Shown one piece after another: positions 43,080 to 57,479 of a stretch of DNA of 64,000 nucleotides. The notes below the pieces were generated by a model. The model worked only from the letters and a program-made list of their open reading frames with translations. It was not told the origin of the DNA and made no database searches. Within the stretch, counting starts at the first letter, position 1. Every line of letters starts with the position of its first letter. Source of the DNA: Ligula intestinalis (lineage: Eukaryota; Platyhelminthes; Cestoda; Diphyllobothriidea; Diphyllobothriidae); the NCBI GenBank assembly GCA_036362985.1, contig JAYGXS010000005.1:24769282-24833281 (forward strand). Reading direction: 5' to 3'. The position numbers and the translations under genes were made by a program.

Positions 43080-46000
43080 ATAAACTATAGCATATTTCGT
43101 TTTACACTTTGGCTAAATCTTAATGATTTCCTCAATTAAACTGCAAACGTAACTTGCGTTTACATTTTTTGTGCCTTTGTGATGGCAGACATTAACGTAC
43201 TAATTTCACAAATACGTCACTTTACTGTTCTCTGCCTGTTATTTGGTGTAAACACGGATACTTCGAACGTTTTCGAGTCTTTTGCAAAGTACACTGGCTT
43301 CCCGGTTGAGAATCACGTAAAAATGCGCTCACTGTTGTAATGAGGTAATTTTATACGTGGCAAGTCTTCCTCCCCACATTCTTTTCTCTCGATGAAGCTT
43401 ACTCGTCGTCATTTTGCTGTGAAAAACAGGTCTGACGGTAAATATGAGTTCCCATGCAATTTATGATTCATGAACATCACGGGAGATACGTGATATATTA
43501 TTTAAGAAAACGCAACAGTGAATTACAACCTGGAATGAAGCAAGAACGAAAGTATTAGCACGCACTTAATAAACCGAAGCACACCGCTAACTTAAGCTTA
43601 TCCTATGCAGACAAAATTGATTTTCGGTTTCATGCCGGTTTTTAAAAAATAAGGCCTAATTCAACGAGTGTCTGCCTATATATTTTTTCTCTTTTTGTTT
43701 TTTTTTCAGTTTATGTTACGCCAGACATTTTGAAATATTTTCTTTAATAATACATGTAAAAATTACTATAATCAATAGTGCATGTCTATTTTTAGATAAT
43801 GTTTGTGTTTTGGATAACACAAAATTTTAGGAATGCATTTTTCAAATGCAGATTTACAGTGCTGCTTTCGCTTTATATGATTGAACTTGTTTTTAAATAT
43901 ACGCGCAATTATGTTGAACGCATAAAACTTATCCCATTAGCAAAAGTGCAGTGGTCCATTGTTGCTTAAAAGTACGTATTTGAATCGAAGGCGTAAGTTG
44001 TATCGTAACTTTGCTAAGGTTTATGATTGCCCATTCTGCTGTACCCTTATGGTTTTCATTGACCCACCTTGAATGTCCTTCTGTTTTTGAGTCCTGTGAG
44101 CGATTTCGATCAACCCCTCACCAGTGCTAATATCTGCCACAGAAAACGATCTATTTTCAGTGACATAAATCTCCACGCATCGACACAAGTCTTTTTCTGC
44201 TAACTTTGTGCACTTCATGACAATTCGTGTTATATTTTTGGACTCGGTTATACAAAAAAATTTGAAAAAACATTAAAAATAGTCGGTTTAGCAAAAAGTA
44301 GAAATCCACTTTCTCAGTAATTTACGTGAATAGCGTTATAGTGATGCTCCTGCACAAAGAGGGTCATGCATTTGTGTTTCTTATTATGCAGAGAGGAGGC
44401 ATCTTAAAATTTTATTGAGGATATTGATTAAAAGCAGCCAATATGGTGTTCTACTCCCCTATGTTTCGGGTGACGGTGATGTTTTATTTTAGGCTTTTGT
44501 TTGAGGTATGATCCCCTTATTAATCGAAATGATTAAGTGCCAGTATGAAAATTACTGATTTTTTTACAATTATTTGGAATTTATATGCCTTGTTTATATT
44601 TTCCATGCATATGCTGCCGTTGAAGGCGTCCAAATTTTAAAATTAGTTTTTTGCAGGAAATGGAAACGATGAGGTTACGAGAACTGCTTTTATTTTGTTA
44701 TATTGAAATGATGAGAAAATATGAGCACTTATTTTCGAAAATGTCTAACAACTACATAAGTTCTGAGTAATTTTGTACGCATTGGACCTGTGCATGACTG
44801 GTAACTGTTCATCAGCTGGAGACAAAAAGAGCCACATCGTTGGTTTTTATTAGTCAATCTACTTTTATTGAAGTTTGGATTTTGCGGCGATAGAAAAATG
44901 GAAAAAAAAATAAAGTGTAGGTCAGCTTGGAATGGCAAACTTCAGTCTGATTTGTACAGATTTGTACTTTACTCTTAGTCATTTCATATTCTTCAGCATT
45001 CTGCTCTAAAACGAGCAATAAAATGGCAATTTACCCATCGATAGTAAGCAGTCTTTCGATTTTCAGAAATCTGATTTAATTTACCAAAAGTTAGCTAGAT
45101 AGCATGATGCAAACTAATTTGGAAAAAAATCAAATCAAATTCAATTTCTGCATCAATAAATCATTTGCAATTCGTCCACTCAGCCGGGTGAACTTTTTAA
45201 TCTTTATATATATATGGCAATGCGTATCCTTTCATTCCCACTTGACCACACAGAAATAACGTGGACGAAGAACGTTCACTGGAACGTAAGCCCACCATTT
45301 TAATCAAAGCAAAACGTTAAATATTGCCCTAGGGAGAATACGTGGGTTTTGCAGTAATTCGATTATAGACACTTTTATCTGAATGGCAGCAAATTTCATT
45401 TCCCTTCGCTTATCCAAGGCCTTCCGAAAGAAAATGTCATTCAAAATGACTCGAAAACCATTGGAGGGAATAACTAACCAGGTATCCATCCTCCGAGTCG
45501 TTACGCTAATCGCTGACCATGGACACTCAAACAATTGGAAACGGCTTAATCGCATGCTGGGTCCTTAGAAATAAGCTCTACTTGACTGTCAGATACTTTG
45601 ATATCGCATTACGTTTTAAGATCTACATGGGTCAATCAATGAAAAGTTATGCAATTGAAGGTTAACCTGATGAATTATACGTTCACATCTAAAGAGATTT
45701 TGGGAATGGCATTTCATATAATTATTAGCTTTCCAGTTGGACCAAAGAATGTTTTAATAGAGCATAAATATTTTATACGGTAAATATTTTACTTCAAAAT
45801 CGGCAAAATTTGCACACTTTGAACAAGTTATTGGGTTTCTTATCTCTTTTTGCTTTGACCTGATTATTTAAGGGTCCAAAAACAATTTCATTCATTTTTA
45901 AAATATCAGAAACAGAACATAGCAAAAACTGTAAATTAAAATTGTATCTGATGAGCCTTCGAATCGGTAAAAAGTATGTCAGTACAAAATTTAGCACCTA

Positions 46001-48520
46001 GCAATTTTGCATTTTTCTTAGGAGAAAACCTAGAGTTATAAAAGAATAAGAGAAGAAGGTACCTTAAAAAGTCAACATAGACAAATTCCCCCTGAGCATA
46101 CTCAAGCTTCGGAATTTTTAGTTTCATGTCAAGCTTTGCATACTTATGTGGTAAACATCGTAAGCCTTGTTTCGTTGAAGCCAAAATAGGTGTTACACAT
46201 TGTGTCAAAAACATTCCTCAATTATGCGACATTTAAGTCTTTTGCAGGAATATATTTTACGGGATGGCACAACACTATTTTACAAACAGCTTCTTTATTG
46301 TATAAACTACCGCATCGTAGTGTTCGGAAAACAAACAGGCCAAATAATTCTAATATACATAATTTTCGCACATAATGGAATAATTTGAAACGCTCATATT
46401 TTCTGGATCTCTCAAAACCATTCCGAATGTAATCAATCAGAATTAAATTTGTCAGTTATAGTCTGAAAAGCTTCTCTTTTGATAAACTTAACTAGAGCCC
46501 TTTTATGAAAATGACGGTCAAGTAGCCCAAGACAAATCCCTTACAACCAACAAAACTGTCGAAGGGCATGTATAAAACCCATATTTTAGGATGGGTTTAC
46601 ATAAGGTAATTGAAGGTACTAAATAATATTTCAACGAAAAACAATATTTTTAAGATAAAAATAATGGGAATAGGTTGTTTACAACGTAACAGGTTTTTCA
46701 CCTTCAAAAAGTCAAAAGCTACAAGAATTTACGTCCATATAATAAACATGCATAAACATGGAGAAAGCTTGCCGTATTAAAACTCGAAATGTCTTTGCAA
46801 TTTACCGGTCATTCAACTTTTTACGATTTTTAACGAACGTAATGCAGCCAATAACACGGCGTCAATCAGGATCAGGATTCTTTTCAAAGCCGCTGAAAAC
46901 ATGGTGGGTTTTTGCGTTTGTTGCCATTGATGACTTCCCAGGAGATGGTGTTTCGTGATTTTCTGAATGGCGGCGTTTTATTCTGCAGTGTCATAATAAG
47001 GTTGCCAGTCGAGATTCTGCTTACAAAAACTCAAATAATAGTTGCTTGTGCCAGAATCGGAATGCCATTTGCGCTGCCCCAGAAAATTTTTCGTTCTGCT
47101 AAATTTCAGTGCGCCTTTTGACAGCAATGCTGCTCATCGAGCAAAATCGATGCTTCAAAAATGCAGTTTAAATTTGAAAGTTTTTAGGATATCTGATCTA
47201 TGGTGCATCCAAATAATTCATGTTCTTGATGATTATCAAAATTTTTAAAATAGACAAAGCATAACAATTATCTTCCGCAAAGTGAATTTTTGAATGACTG
47301 TTTATCAGCATACTAGGGTTTTGCTACTATGCTAGGGCTTTTATTGTGATCGTGATTTATGTCTTTACCTTCTCTAATTGTGCACCTCATGTCCTTTTTA
47401 AAAGTTTTGAAGGGCTTGTTCCCTAAAAGTAATATCCAATTGTATCTTGCCAAATAATCCAAATTTATTTCATATTTAATATGGTTAAGTTTTGAAGAAG
47501 ACTAGGGAATTTTTTATGCAGACACAAATATCAATTTAACCAAAAAGAGAGAAGTATCCTGCAATTTTCAAGACGAACATAACCATAGTCTCTTTTTTTG
47601 TGGTTGAAGTTTGCAAATATAACGTTCGCGAATATTAGCATGTTTACTTTATAACTAATACCATACGTGTTCCCCAAAGTAGAATCAACCAGATACATGT
47701 AGACTTTTCAAAATCACTTTCGAATTTAACTAAAATTATGCGGGCTTATCAATGTAAATGTGTAAATTGAAATTGCTTTCAAAAATAAAACATTTCAATT
47801 TTTTGTCCTTTTTCAATTTTTGTAAGAAGTTAACACTTAAAAAATGTATTTGTGATTTAAGACTTTCGCTTTTTAGAGAATATAGACTTAGTCACGCTGT
47901 TGTCATTGCTGTTGAAGACGGAACGGAAAAAATGCGTTTCAGAATGTCAAGCGTAGTATAAATTAGAGGACAATACTGTAAGAGCTTGGGCTAAAATATG
48001 TGGAACATACTTATTTGAACTCAGTTTAAATTTTATAGGAATATTTGTGTTAAAGTCAAAAATCTACCGCGGAAAAACCGCGTATTCTTAATAAGCTTCG
48101 AACAGGCAGTCAGAAATGTATGCTTATTTTCCGTCTTCCGATTCCTCAAATGGAAAATATGGCCTATGGGATAGTTGATCGTAACCGTCACCGCGAATTT
48201 ATACTCTAGATTCCATAAAGAATGGGCTTGCTTTCGACATTAAACCAATAATGACCTGTTTTTATTATGTGTTCTTTGGTGTGTATAGTTTATATGGGTA
48301 AATTGATTTTAAAGCAGCCAGGGATGTCTTGATGCCATTTGTTTGTTTATGCGTCTGCTCGTCTGTACGCTTCCAGAAATTGCATGATTCAATTTGCATC
48401 AGCTGGGTACAATTACTGAAAAGCGTTTACTAGGGAACAAATATACGTTCTGTATAGCTGCTTAAGACGTTGCTCATATTTTGTCAGACTTGAAAATGTT
48501 TTCTACCATGCTCAGCACCT
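43080..48520. other. Long AT-rich region, nothing recognised
   Basis: More than 5 kb with no convincing gene or known repeat. The reverse frame 44021-44218 and forward frames near 45383 and 46758 are short, unsupported by splice signals and resemble nothing I recognise. Confidence 0.35.
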
Positions 48521-48525
48521 AGACG

Positions 48526-48861
48526 TTATGTTGTTAGCATTTGAAGCGTGTCAGCAGAAGACTGGCGGGAAATTTGACTTTGTGTGGTCGCCTGTCTACC
48601 CCAATTGATGAAACCCCTCACATCTAACTTTGCGTTTAAGATTTTTAACCATACTTCCGCATAGGTTTTAGCTAAAACGCCCAGACACGTGTTTCGCTGG
48701 TACTTTGCCGCTGCTTGGTACAGCTGCGAGCGCTCCGGCACCTCAGTGGAGCCCCAAATCCTGTCAATTAGTAAGCGCATGAATTGGAAGTGGATGGATG
48801 GACCGTGAGTTTTTTGGAGGCAGAATTGAAGTATCAATGATTTTTTGGCTGAAGACCACAC
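48526..48861 (-). repeat. Single relative of the 330 bp repeat, within a 111-codon reverse frame
   Basis: The reverse strand 48655-48730 has CAGCTGTACCAAGCAGCGGC, then CAGCGAAACACGTGTCTGGGC and TTTTAGC. This follows the same order as the tandem units at 18.06-19.24 kb (CAGCTGTGTCAAGCAGCGGC, AAACACGTGTC). The whole frame (48526-48861) is open in this copy but not in the array, so a chance frame across a repeat is the simplest reading. An old coding source for the repeat cannot be excluded. Confidence 0.5.
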
Positions 48862-48889
48862 AAATGAGTATAACTATGAGCAGTGTCTA

Positions 48890-49620
48890 ATGATATGTAT
48901 AATAAAACTCCCTTTAAATGCTATGGATGCCGTTAAGTCGGTCCGTTCTGACAGCCTTTGCCAGACTTCTGTGGTGGACTGAGAGTCAGACTACAAGAGA
49001 TCCTTCCCAAGGTGGCAGTATGGCGCTCCCACGCAGCCAACCATTCAACCGGCTCAATTTCCATACATTGCGCCCATTATTTCGTTTCTTGAGCTTTCAA
49101 TTTCATTTTTTTACACATCACAGTATAAGCATGTGAGAAATTCACAAGCCAAGGATTTTTTTAAAAAATTGTAGGTTAATGGTTGTGGTTTATGCGGTAA
49201 ATAATACCTAGCAATCTGAAAGCGTTTTGCCAAACAACTGGTTTAAGTGTTTTTTGTGGTGGCCTCTAGCAGTCACTTGGAACCCAAGATCAACCGCTGG
49301 CGCATGGCGCCTTTGGTCTGCAAGACCCACGCTCCCACGCCAGCCTTCACCTATCTCAAGATCGCGCCATAACCGTAAGCCTAAACATTAGTCGCCTGAT
49401 TGGCTACCGTAACAAAGCATGCGCCGGCATTCCGGCGATTCCCGAAACTCCCGTCACCTCGAAAAAAACACTGACAGCTGGACTGCAGTCCTCCGAGTGT
49501 TATAGCTCTTTTTATCTATTCACCTATTTTTCTATGCAGAATACACTGTTCCTTATACTCTGGCCGTCCCAAGACTTCTCTATCACCCTCCAAAGCACCC
49601 GGGCCTAGAAGATCGCAGTT
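48890..49620. other. Less AT-rich stretch of unknown nature
   Basis: Two blocks (48918-49060 and 49260-49620) are clearly less AT-rich than their surroundings. The second has CpG words and a hairpin GCCGGCATTCCGGC near 49420. A 72-codon forward frame spans the first block with no recognised domain. No PLE or SINE signature seen. Confidence 0.25.
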
Positions 49621-51000
49621 GCTTAAATTTAAGTGAATTAATCCTGCAATATTTTTAAAAACGCTTCAAGGATCATTACTTTATTGCAAAATATGCACCT
49701 CAAGAGATTGCTTAAAAACGCGAGTGCTTTCATGCATGTTGCGAAAGTCTGGAGTTTTCTTGTGAATTTCGAAAGACTAAATTAAATCACGCGATATAAC
49801 CTGTGTTTGTAAGATTAATCAAAGGATCTTTTTTGCAAAAGTTTATAACAGTGCAACACAGAAATGGGTTTATTATGTGAATCAACGTAGGCGCACGACG
49901 GTACCGAGTAGACAAGTTCAATGCAGAAAAAACATGATAAATCGGCGAAACTTGAACTTTTCAAGTGTTGTAATTTGAAAGTAAGCACTCCATTTTTATT
50001 TTACCTTTTGCTTAATTTTTCATAACATGCTTTTCAAGCTATGGTGTGCAGATTGTGGTCTTACTTAAAAATCACTTTTGACAGGAGATAACAATTGGCC
50101 GCCTTTGTCTTAACTCATAAATGATATCACTCCTTAAGCATGCCAATCGAAACTCTAAAAATGTTGGCAATTTCATCAAGCATAACACAGGTACCTTTGT
50201 AGATTGTTATTATTGTTATGTGTGCGCTCTTTTCGCATATTTGGTGTGTCGTCCTAACATTCACATGGACAAAGCAATTGTTCATTTTTGGAGCAGTCGC
50301 TTGATGTTCGCTTGCAATTGCGTACTGCTATATTTCAAAAATTTCACTTGGTCCTTTTTAATAAAAGTCTGAGTGAATGGTGTGTAAACATCGTTACATA
50401 TGTTTTATATCTTTTATTTTGAAGCCCCTATTATGATCTCCACATACTACAAGGAATTTCAAGTATGTGTCAATGAGCTTTGTTTGCAGAAAAGCGTTAT
50501 CTAAAAATGCTTGTTGCATTTGGATCTCATGACGAGCAGCGCCTTCCTATCTTTTGCTCACCGTTTCATTTACTTTTAACAAAATGTGCTTACCCGATTG
50601 CGATTTTAAATAGTTCATTTTTTAGCATATATCCAGTTTTTTACATTCTAAGTAATCTTCCTAGCACGCATTTCCCGTCATTTTTTTATGAATGAAGCCC
50701 CATATATGATGGTGTGGAACTGTGAGCTGCATTTTTTGGCCGGGTTGCAATGATTTCCTCTTTATCAGACCTCTAGCACTCCTACAGTGCAGCACGACAG
50801 TTGTTTTAACCATTTTGCATGCAATTTTATTTCTGAAATATTGCCTTTCCGGAAAAATTTGAACGAGGCGAACATCATGAGATTACCAGGATTTTTCGAC
50901 GTCATTTTATTTTGCAAACCTTATTGGACTGCAAATGGTTGTGGTGTATTAAAACGATTATAAACTTTCAAATTGAGTGTTAGTCTAGAAAGATGAAGGT
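49620..51000. other. AT-rich spacer
   Basis: Nothing recognised. Short frames near 50121 and 50480 are rich in hydrophobic residues, as expected of translated AT-rich DNA. Confidence 0.25.
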
Positions 51001-51430
51001 TTCTAGGTAAAGAGAGTAGAAACTATTAGTCCTAGATGTGGGCGCATGGTCAGGGATAGGGGGGAGGTAGTTGTCACAACATGATAATGCATGTTTATGA
51101 AAGACTGTGGGACGTATTTAAAAGGGTGGGGGTGGGGACAACGGACAGGGTAGCAGTAAGTCCTAAGGAGGAGGGACGAGGAGGCATAAGCGGGAATTAA
51201 TCAACCGATCATTACCACGGCAATGCGATATTGAACACATGATCCAACTGCTTACAGAGTTCTGGTTTTCTTCTCCATATTGCAGCGGCATCCGCAAATT
51301 GTAGGAGACTACTAGTCATCGCCCAGCCATCACCCGAAGTACGACCTTGAATGCAGTTTTTGGTTGAATTTATGACCAGTGTCCACTAGGTGCTTCGTGA
51401 ATGAACTTCTAAGTGGTAAAACGCTATGTG
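51000..51430 (-). mobile_element. PLE fragment, reverse strand: GIY-YIG C-terminus and G-rich 3' UTR
   Basis: Reverse-strand translation across two frames gives HLVDTGHKFNQKTAFKVVLR (about 51390-51331), then FADAAAIWRRKPELCKQLDHV and FNIALPW ending in a stop near 51215. This is the same tail as the LPWP-type PLE endonucleases at 4790, 15062 and 58660. A frameshift lies near 51310. The downstream part (51200-51000) is C-rich on that strand, like other PLE 3' UTRs here. No ribozyme motif was found at its end. Confidence 0.65.
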
Positions 51431-52680
51431 TGACCAATATTATCTTCATCTACATGAAAGAACCGAAACCACAAAAACCTGTTTGTCTGTTTGGAACCAA
51501 ATACTCCGTACTGGGAAGCGAGTGAAATTTGTAAGACGCTTATGTTTATACACGTCAAATGGCAGAATACCAAAAATGCTTTCGGTCTTCCTATGGTATT
51601 AACAAAAGAAAGAAAAAATACAAAGTTCTACAGTTTTTTACAGAGATATAGTTAATGAAACAAATTAAACAACCAGGTAAATGGAAAGTCTATGGACCTT
51701 CCGCAATAAAAAAATTGCCTGAGTAATTTTTATCGGTCTTAAAGTTCGTAGGTTACCTACTTTATGCAGGAATAAAATGGTTCATCAGCTGTTATCTGTG
51801 TCGAAATGTGTCAAAAATCGCACGTTTTTAAGTGCGTAAATTCGGATACTTATTGCGTTAATCAGGAATTTAAATCATTCGCGAAAGTTCAATTTAGCGA
51901 CTTATCAGTTCCATAGATTAACTAAAGCAATAGGTAACAAGATCGAATAAGCTTCCAAAGCATTTTCCAAATAAGAACCGCTTCATTTGAAGGAAGGTTA
52001 AGTGTTTCAAGATTGATGTGAATTCAATTACTTCACGCAAGTAAGAGGTGTCTTATAAGGTTATGCCTGATTCCTGGTAAAATTGTTAGAATTTTGCGTT
52101 TTGAAATAACCACAGTTTTTTTGTTTCCTGCGCTCGCATAAAGCGACGCATTTTGAATATTATAAATAAGAAGTGTAGACATGTAATTGAAAGTAATATA
52201 TGACGACTGTATTCGCTAGGTTTCATTTCACCAAGTAAATCCGCGTACGCGGCTGTTATCACTCTGCCACAACCGGTCACCTAACCAGGTAATATGACAT
52301 ACAACCAAATAGCTTGAGTTCATCTTCCTTCGACAATTTTATATCATAGGTTTTAAATCCAGCCTTCGCTTCGGGCACAGGGTGTCTGATATCCAATTTT
52401 ACGTACATTTTAAACTCATTCCGTCATCCTGTGGGATTCTTGAAATAACCAACCTTGATTAAAAACAAAACCCTGCAACTGTTTACAAATTAAAATAGCT
52501 AGTCATCAGTTAATCCGCCAATCACTGTCCCTTTTGGCAATAATATAAAATGTTTGAGAATTGCGTGATTCCCACGTTTCCGTATGCAACACTTACCAGC
52601 TGGAAAACTAGCTTATCCATTATGCGTTGCTATCAGTCCCGTTATTTCTGTTAAACACTAAGCCCATAATGAATTTTAAC
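51431..52680. other. AT-rich spacer
   Basis: Nothing recognised. Confidence 0.25.
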
Positions 52681-52779
52681 TTCTTGCCCACACCCAAACG
52701 GACATTCGCCCGGGCAGAGCTGCTTACGGATGGTTAAAGCCATCTCCCAATTATCCTAATGGAAACATGCTCACACTAG

Positions 52780-52914
52780 ATGAAAATTAAATTTTGCCTC
52801 TGTTGTGAAAGGCCGAGTAGTAGAAATACAAGAGTGTGTTTCTGTGGCTATCGCAGCAGCAAAAGCAGCAGGAACTTTGATGCTCAGCTAGCGCGCGCGG
52901 TCGAGAAACGACAG
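52780..52914 (+). CDS. Candidate first coding exon with a zinc-ribbon motif (UPF0547-like), not certain
   Basis: An ATG at 52780 opens a 45-codon stretch ending exactly at a strong splice donor (ACAG|GTGAGC, junction 52914/52915). The peptide has CLCC, ten residues, then CFCGY: spacing C-x2-C-x10-C-x-C-G-Y. As I recall it, this is the zinc-ribbon pattern of the UPF0547 family (human C16orf87 and relatives, function unknown), followed there too by a Ser/Lys/Arg-rich stretch as here (RSSKSSRNFDAQLARAVEKR). The exon sits in a locally GC- and CpG-rich patch (GCTAGCGCGCGCGGTCGAG), consistent with the start of a host gene. I could not find the following exons. The alternative is a chance frame; the donor and Cys spacing together are the only support. 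Confidence 0.4.
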
Positions 52915-53450
52915 GTGAGCGAGTACATTCTAACTTCCATTCGACCCAAAGCAAGTCTAACAAGCTAGTTCGCACACCCAACCCCATCCTGCTCCCCATT
53001 GCTTTTTACCTCATTTGATCTTTCAGCAGATCGGCAAATTGTGGAGCCCCTCTTCTAAGGGGGTAGCTTAAAAGTAGGAGAAATGGGGTTAATGATTAGA
53101 GCGCAAAAAAGTCGGCAACCGAGATGTAACGTGAGGTTGTCATGAGAGTTCACCTTCGCACTCGCCCCCCCCCTCCCTCTTCCCTCGAAATGCTACGTCC
53201 ATTTCATCAGCTGAAACCTTTTGCAACGATTAACGGCGGCGCGGCGACATTCAAAGCCAAATTCACAACCCCCTATTCCTGCTACCTCGTACCTTGAATG
53301 TGCATTCATTTGCTCAAACAGTCGTTGTCACGGAAATTTCGGAGTTGATACAAACGTTCGGGTATGTGTTTTTGGACACCTGCGCAATTTTAAAAGGTAT
53401 GACAACTATGTTTTTCGGGCAAATAACGTAGACAGGCATTAATGAGAAAA
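52915..53450 (+). other. GC-richer flank downstream of the candidate exon
   Basis: This has C runs near 53165-53180 and GGCGGCGCGGCGAC near 53234. A 73-codon forward frame (53221-53442) matches no family. It could be the first intron, a promoter region or another exon. Confidence 0.25.
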
Positions 53451-56400
53451 TTAATGAGGTTAAATAATGTGGTGTCGGCACTATTCGGGCACCCTTTTCA
53501 TAAATTTAGTCTGCAAAGGGGTACTTACATTTATTTGGTTATTGGAACACAGAATACCGCATAATGTCTTGAGACCGCAGTCAAAAAAAATGATGGCAGG
53601 TTGCGAATGTCGTTCAAATAGGGGACTAGTAATGTTTCTGTTGGTAGTTTTTGACTCTCTGCTCTTCGATTTTCGTTACTTCTTGAAACTTCTTCGTATT
53701 TTGCGTCAGTTTAAAGCAGTTTATTTATTCAGGAAATCAACTTAAGCTTACCAAATTTGTTGTTTTATTTCTTATCAGTCGATAAAAGTATATAAGGGAG
53801 GGAAATGTGAACAAACTTTTAAGCTACCAATCAGTAATTATAAGGGGGATAAGGAAGAGATGTGCAAAGAGATCAAAGGGATCAGATTTAAGTCTAAATT
53901 GGGGACCGAAATAATTATTCTTAATGAATATAAAGCTGGGAAAGGAATAAAAAGACAATGTCTTAAAAACATGCGCAGCTGAATTGGTCAAAGATCTAGA
54001 ACTCTATTGTTTCGGAAGATCCACTGAGACTTAAAATGCATTGCAAAACGGTTCGCCAGCAAACATAAATATAAATGGGAAGTGGCAAATTAATTTCTAA
54101 GGGTATGAATAAGTACAATTAAAGGCCAACTAAAATTATTATAGCATACAACGTATCCAGCTATGAACTACCTGGCAGTGATGACGCTCCTAGTCAAACA
54201 ACAAGAAATCAGCATATTTAGGAATTAAATGCTTCAATCTTCATCGACAATTCACCTTATGTAGGGATGCGAAGTAAATAAGCTGGCCAAATGTAGGGCT
54301 TGTCGATGGAGCAAATAAGTGTTAAGTCACTGCTGCACTTAAAACGTTCGAATTATCCCAGACAAGTATCCTAGACGTGTTAGTTGAGCTTAAACTTATT
54401 TGTTTTGCTGGACATCAATCAAGCTAAGTTTGGATGCCTATTTGACTGACTACGCTTCGACAGTGCACTTTTTAGTGGCAGGTCAACAAGACATATACCT
54501 AATCAAGAAAAAAACTTATGCTGGCCTGTGCATAAATCTGTCCTGCATAGCGCACGCCTGCGGATATCTAAACAGAGTTGCCCACTTAACTGGCGTCCTT
54601 ATAAGGGCACTAATTTATACCAAACGCAAGTCATTTCAATAAAGTGTTATTGGAATAGTTCACTCCTTATTTTTAGTCTTAAATCAATGTGAAATTTCAG
54701 AAAACACTATAAATGTAAATGAGTGTTCTAGACAATTAAGATGAGACTTTATTGACTTTAAAAAGATAGTAATGTTCGACATTACCTCATATAATTTGAG
54801 ATGTGATTAGATGGTTAAATATTTTTTCGTGGACAGTGGCTTAATATTACTATGTTTTATCAAGTGGCGCATTCTAAGCCTTTGAAAGAACATGGGCTTT
54901 TCTAAAGGTTATTGCTGCCTTCCGCGCAAAAAATGCAGAAAAAACTGTAGTTATGAAGATGAAAAAAAAGTTTTGTGGCTCAAAATCTTTTTCTCTCAGT
55001 ACATAACTGAATATCTACAGACCTTGTCCACGAGAATTAGCCTAGCCACGTGCCTTGTGCAATCATGGCACAATTTTTTTTCTTGAGATCTACCAGGGCG
55101 TTGCTGTGTGGGTTTTGCTGGTAGCAAATATTTGCTTGGTCTTTACTTATGAATAGGCGTATTTATAGGCTTGATGAACAGCTTGTTTGACTTATGGTTG
55201 CAACCGCCTCAATTTTTTTGTCTGAGGTAACAAAACTCGTTATTATTTGTAGCAATCTTTTGATGCAAACTCTGTGAAGAAGACTGCAGCTACCATTATC
55301 TATTTCCAGCCAAAAAGTAATGTTCTGAAGCTTTGTGTAGGTGTGTGTGGGTGTGTGCTATTCGGTCATGTTGCACAAAAACTAACTTTTTTCGTGTGCT
55401 CTTTGTGTGTAATTTGGCGTATGCTTAGTTAGCCAGTTTCTTCGTGGATGTTTGTGTCAATTATAGTTTCGGAATATAAGAAGCGCCCTGACTTAGGCGC
55501 ATTTTTCGACAGAAATCGCTCAGCTTATTTAAATGTTCAATTTCAGACTAGATTCTTCATCTCATTATTCGTGTAAAACGTTTACTAGCAAAAAGCCGCA
55601 ACTTACCTTCTTCAGCAAATGACAGCCACTTTTGTACGTTTACGCTGAGTAATTTTTTCAGCCGCTGAAGAACACTTGCACAACTTGAGATACAGAAGGA
55701 CAAAGCATACAGTATCTATTTTTTTAAATTTTGGGAGGCATAAAATTAACGTTATTTTGCATATCGTCTAACTGACAATGGTACACTTTCTGAGCTTTTT
55801 AGAAAAATGTAACCACTAACAAACCATCTTTCATCATACGTAATATGCAACTATATTGCCTGGTAGTTTTATTTGTTCGATACTTTATCGTACTACTGCG
55901 ATTACTTTTTTGAATATTCGTTTCTGTTGATCACAGCAGACAGTATAAGTATCATAACAAAACAACGTTGGTGGTCTTACAGAGAATTCGTTTTGTCTAG
56001 CGTGTTAGCTCTTAAGTAGCAAGGCACGGAACAGCAGACCCAACCCATCCTAGATTATACGTCGAAACCCTCCGAGCAAAAAAATGTAGACTAAACGGCA
56101 TTAAGCTGTCAACATAATCAATATCCTTAGAGATACAGACATTTGGAAGATCGATTATAGGAAGTGTGGGTGTTGCTTGAACGGATAAAAACTACAACCG
56201 ATACACAAATCGCTTATTTACTATGGCCTGTCTTAAATATATTGGATTTATTTGAATATAATTAATTTTTAATTAAAATTATATAATATAATATACTATA
56301 TAATAATAAATGAGTAAAAAGTTGCAGAACCAAAACAATAACGACTGACCCCCTATTAAACAGTGTGTATGCACTTAAAATTAGTCAAAGTTATTGTCAC

Positions 56401-57475
56401 TTTTTGACTCTCAAGTATTTCTTTAGAAAATGATCACTTTATCTAAAATAGCGTTTTAACAACGGCTGAGACACTTGTGACGACTTCCTGGGTGTGGCAC
56501 CTATACGCTTTATTTGTTTATGAGTTGCATTCTCAAATTTTAATCGAGAGAAGAATGAAGTACTTGTACCACATATCAGTTCTCCTTCATATAATCGTTT
56601 AATTTGAATGCATTGACGTTCTGTTGATCGTTAAACATGACAATATACTATGTTTATCATGTTTCTATGGTGATTGAGTTCCTCTCTGGATCTCTCTTAC
56701 TGAATAAGGTCAAAACTGCAGTGAGAAACAAAAGGATAAGCTATTTCATAGCATTAATTTCTAATAACGCGAGCGTTTAAGATAATTACCCACGTCCTAC
56801 CGCTTAATGCACGTTCCAGGAGTCATACACATTAGCGTTAAGATATATGTTAGCCTACCCACAGTAGACGAAGAACATGCTTTAAAATATATGCGCACAG
56901 TTAAGCGTTTGGTTTAATGGGGCCATGAGCACACAACTGGCTTTTTCTCTTCTCATCGCATGGATTTTTTATTGTCTGAGTGCAATTAAATATTTTTAGT
57001 GACGGTGCATGCTCCCTGTCTGAAAACAGTTACTTCGAAGAACTTAAGATTTAGTACACAAAGAAGAATATTGATCCCCGAGAGAACTAATCTTCTGAAA
57101 GCAGAGTGAGCAGACCATGTCAGAATGCTGAATTTTCTGGAACATTCTTGACTTCATTACGCTTTCCGAAAAACTGATGATCGCAGCAACGCACGTCTTG
57201 CCTGTCATTCAGTAGTGAGACGATCTGCGAACCTCAGATCCTGCGGAGAGACGCAAGTATTTTTCTTATTCTGATGGCTGTATAGGAATCAAGAAGTAAG
57301 ACTAAAAAACAAGGGAGAAGGTTACTAAATGTATGCACTTTTTCTAATAAATAGGAAAAAAATGGTTGTCGCGTTTAGTTAATTACATCTTAACTGTGCG
57401 TTTTATTCCTATTTTATAAATAGTTAACCTCCCACTGTCCGCATTTTTTTGTCCACTTACTTTTAGAAAATTGCA
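53451..57475. other. Long AT-rich region, nothing recognised
   Basis: About 4 kb without a supported gene or repeat. Extreme AT-rich DNA at 56265-56320 (alternating AT words). The forward frame 54400-54642 is hydrophobic and unsupported. Confidence 0.35.
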
Positions 57476-57479
57476 TTCT

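Noticed and set aside
45951..45980. CTGATGAGCCTTCG as a hammerhead box
   Set aside because: No second box or pairing strand is found nearby.
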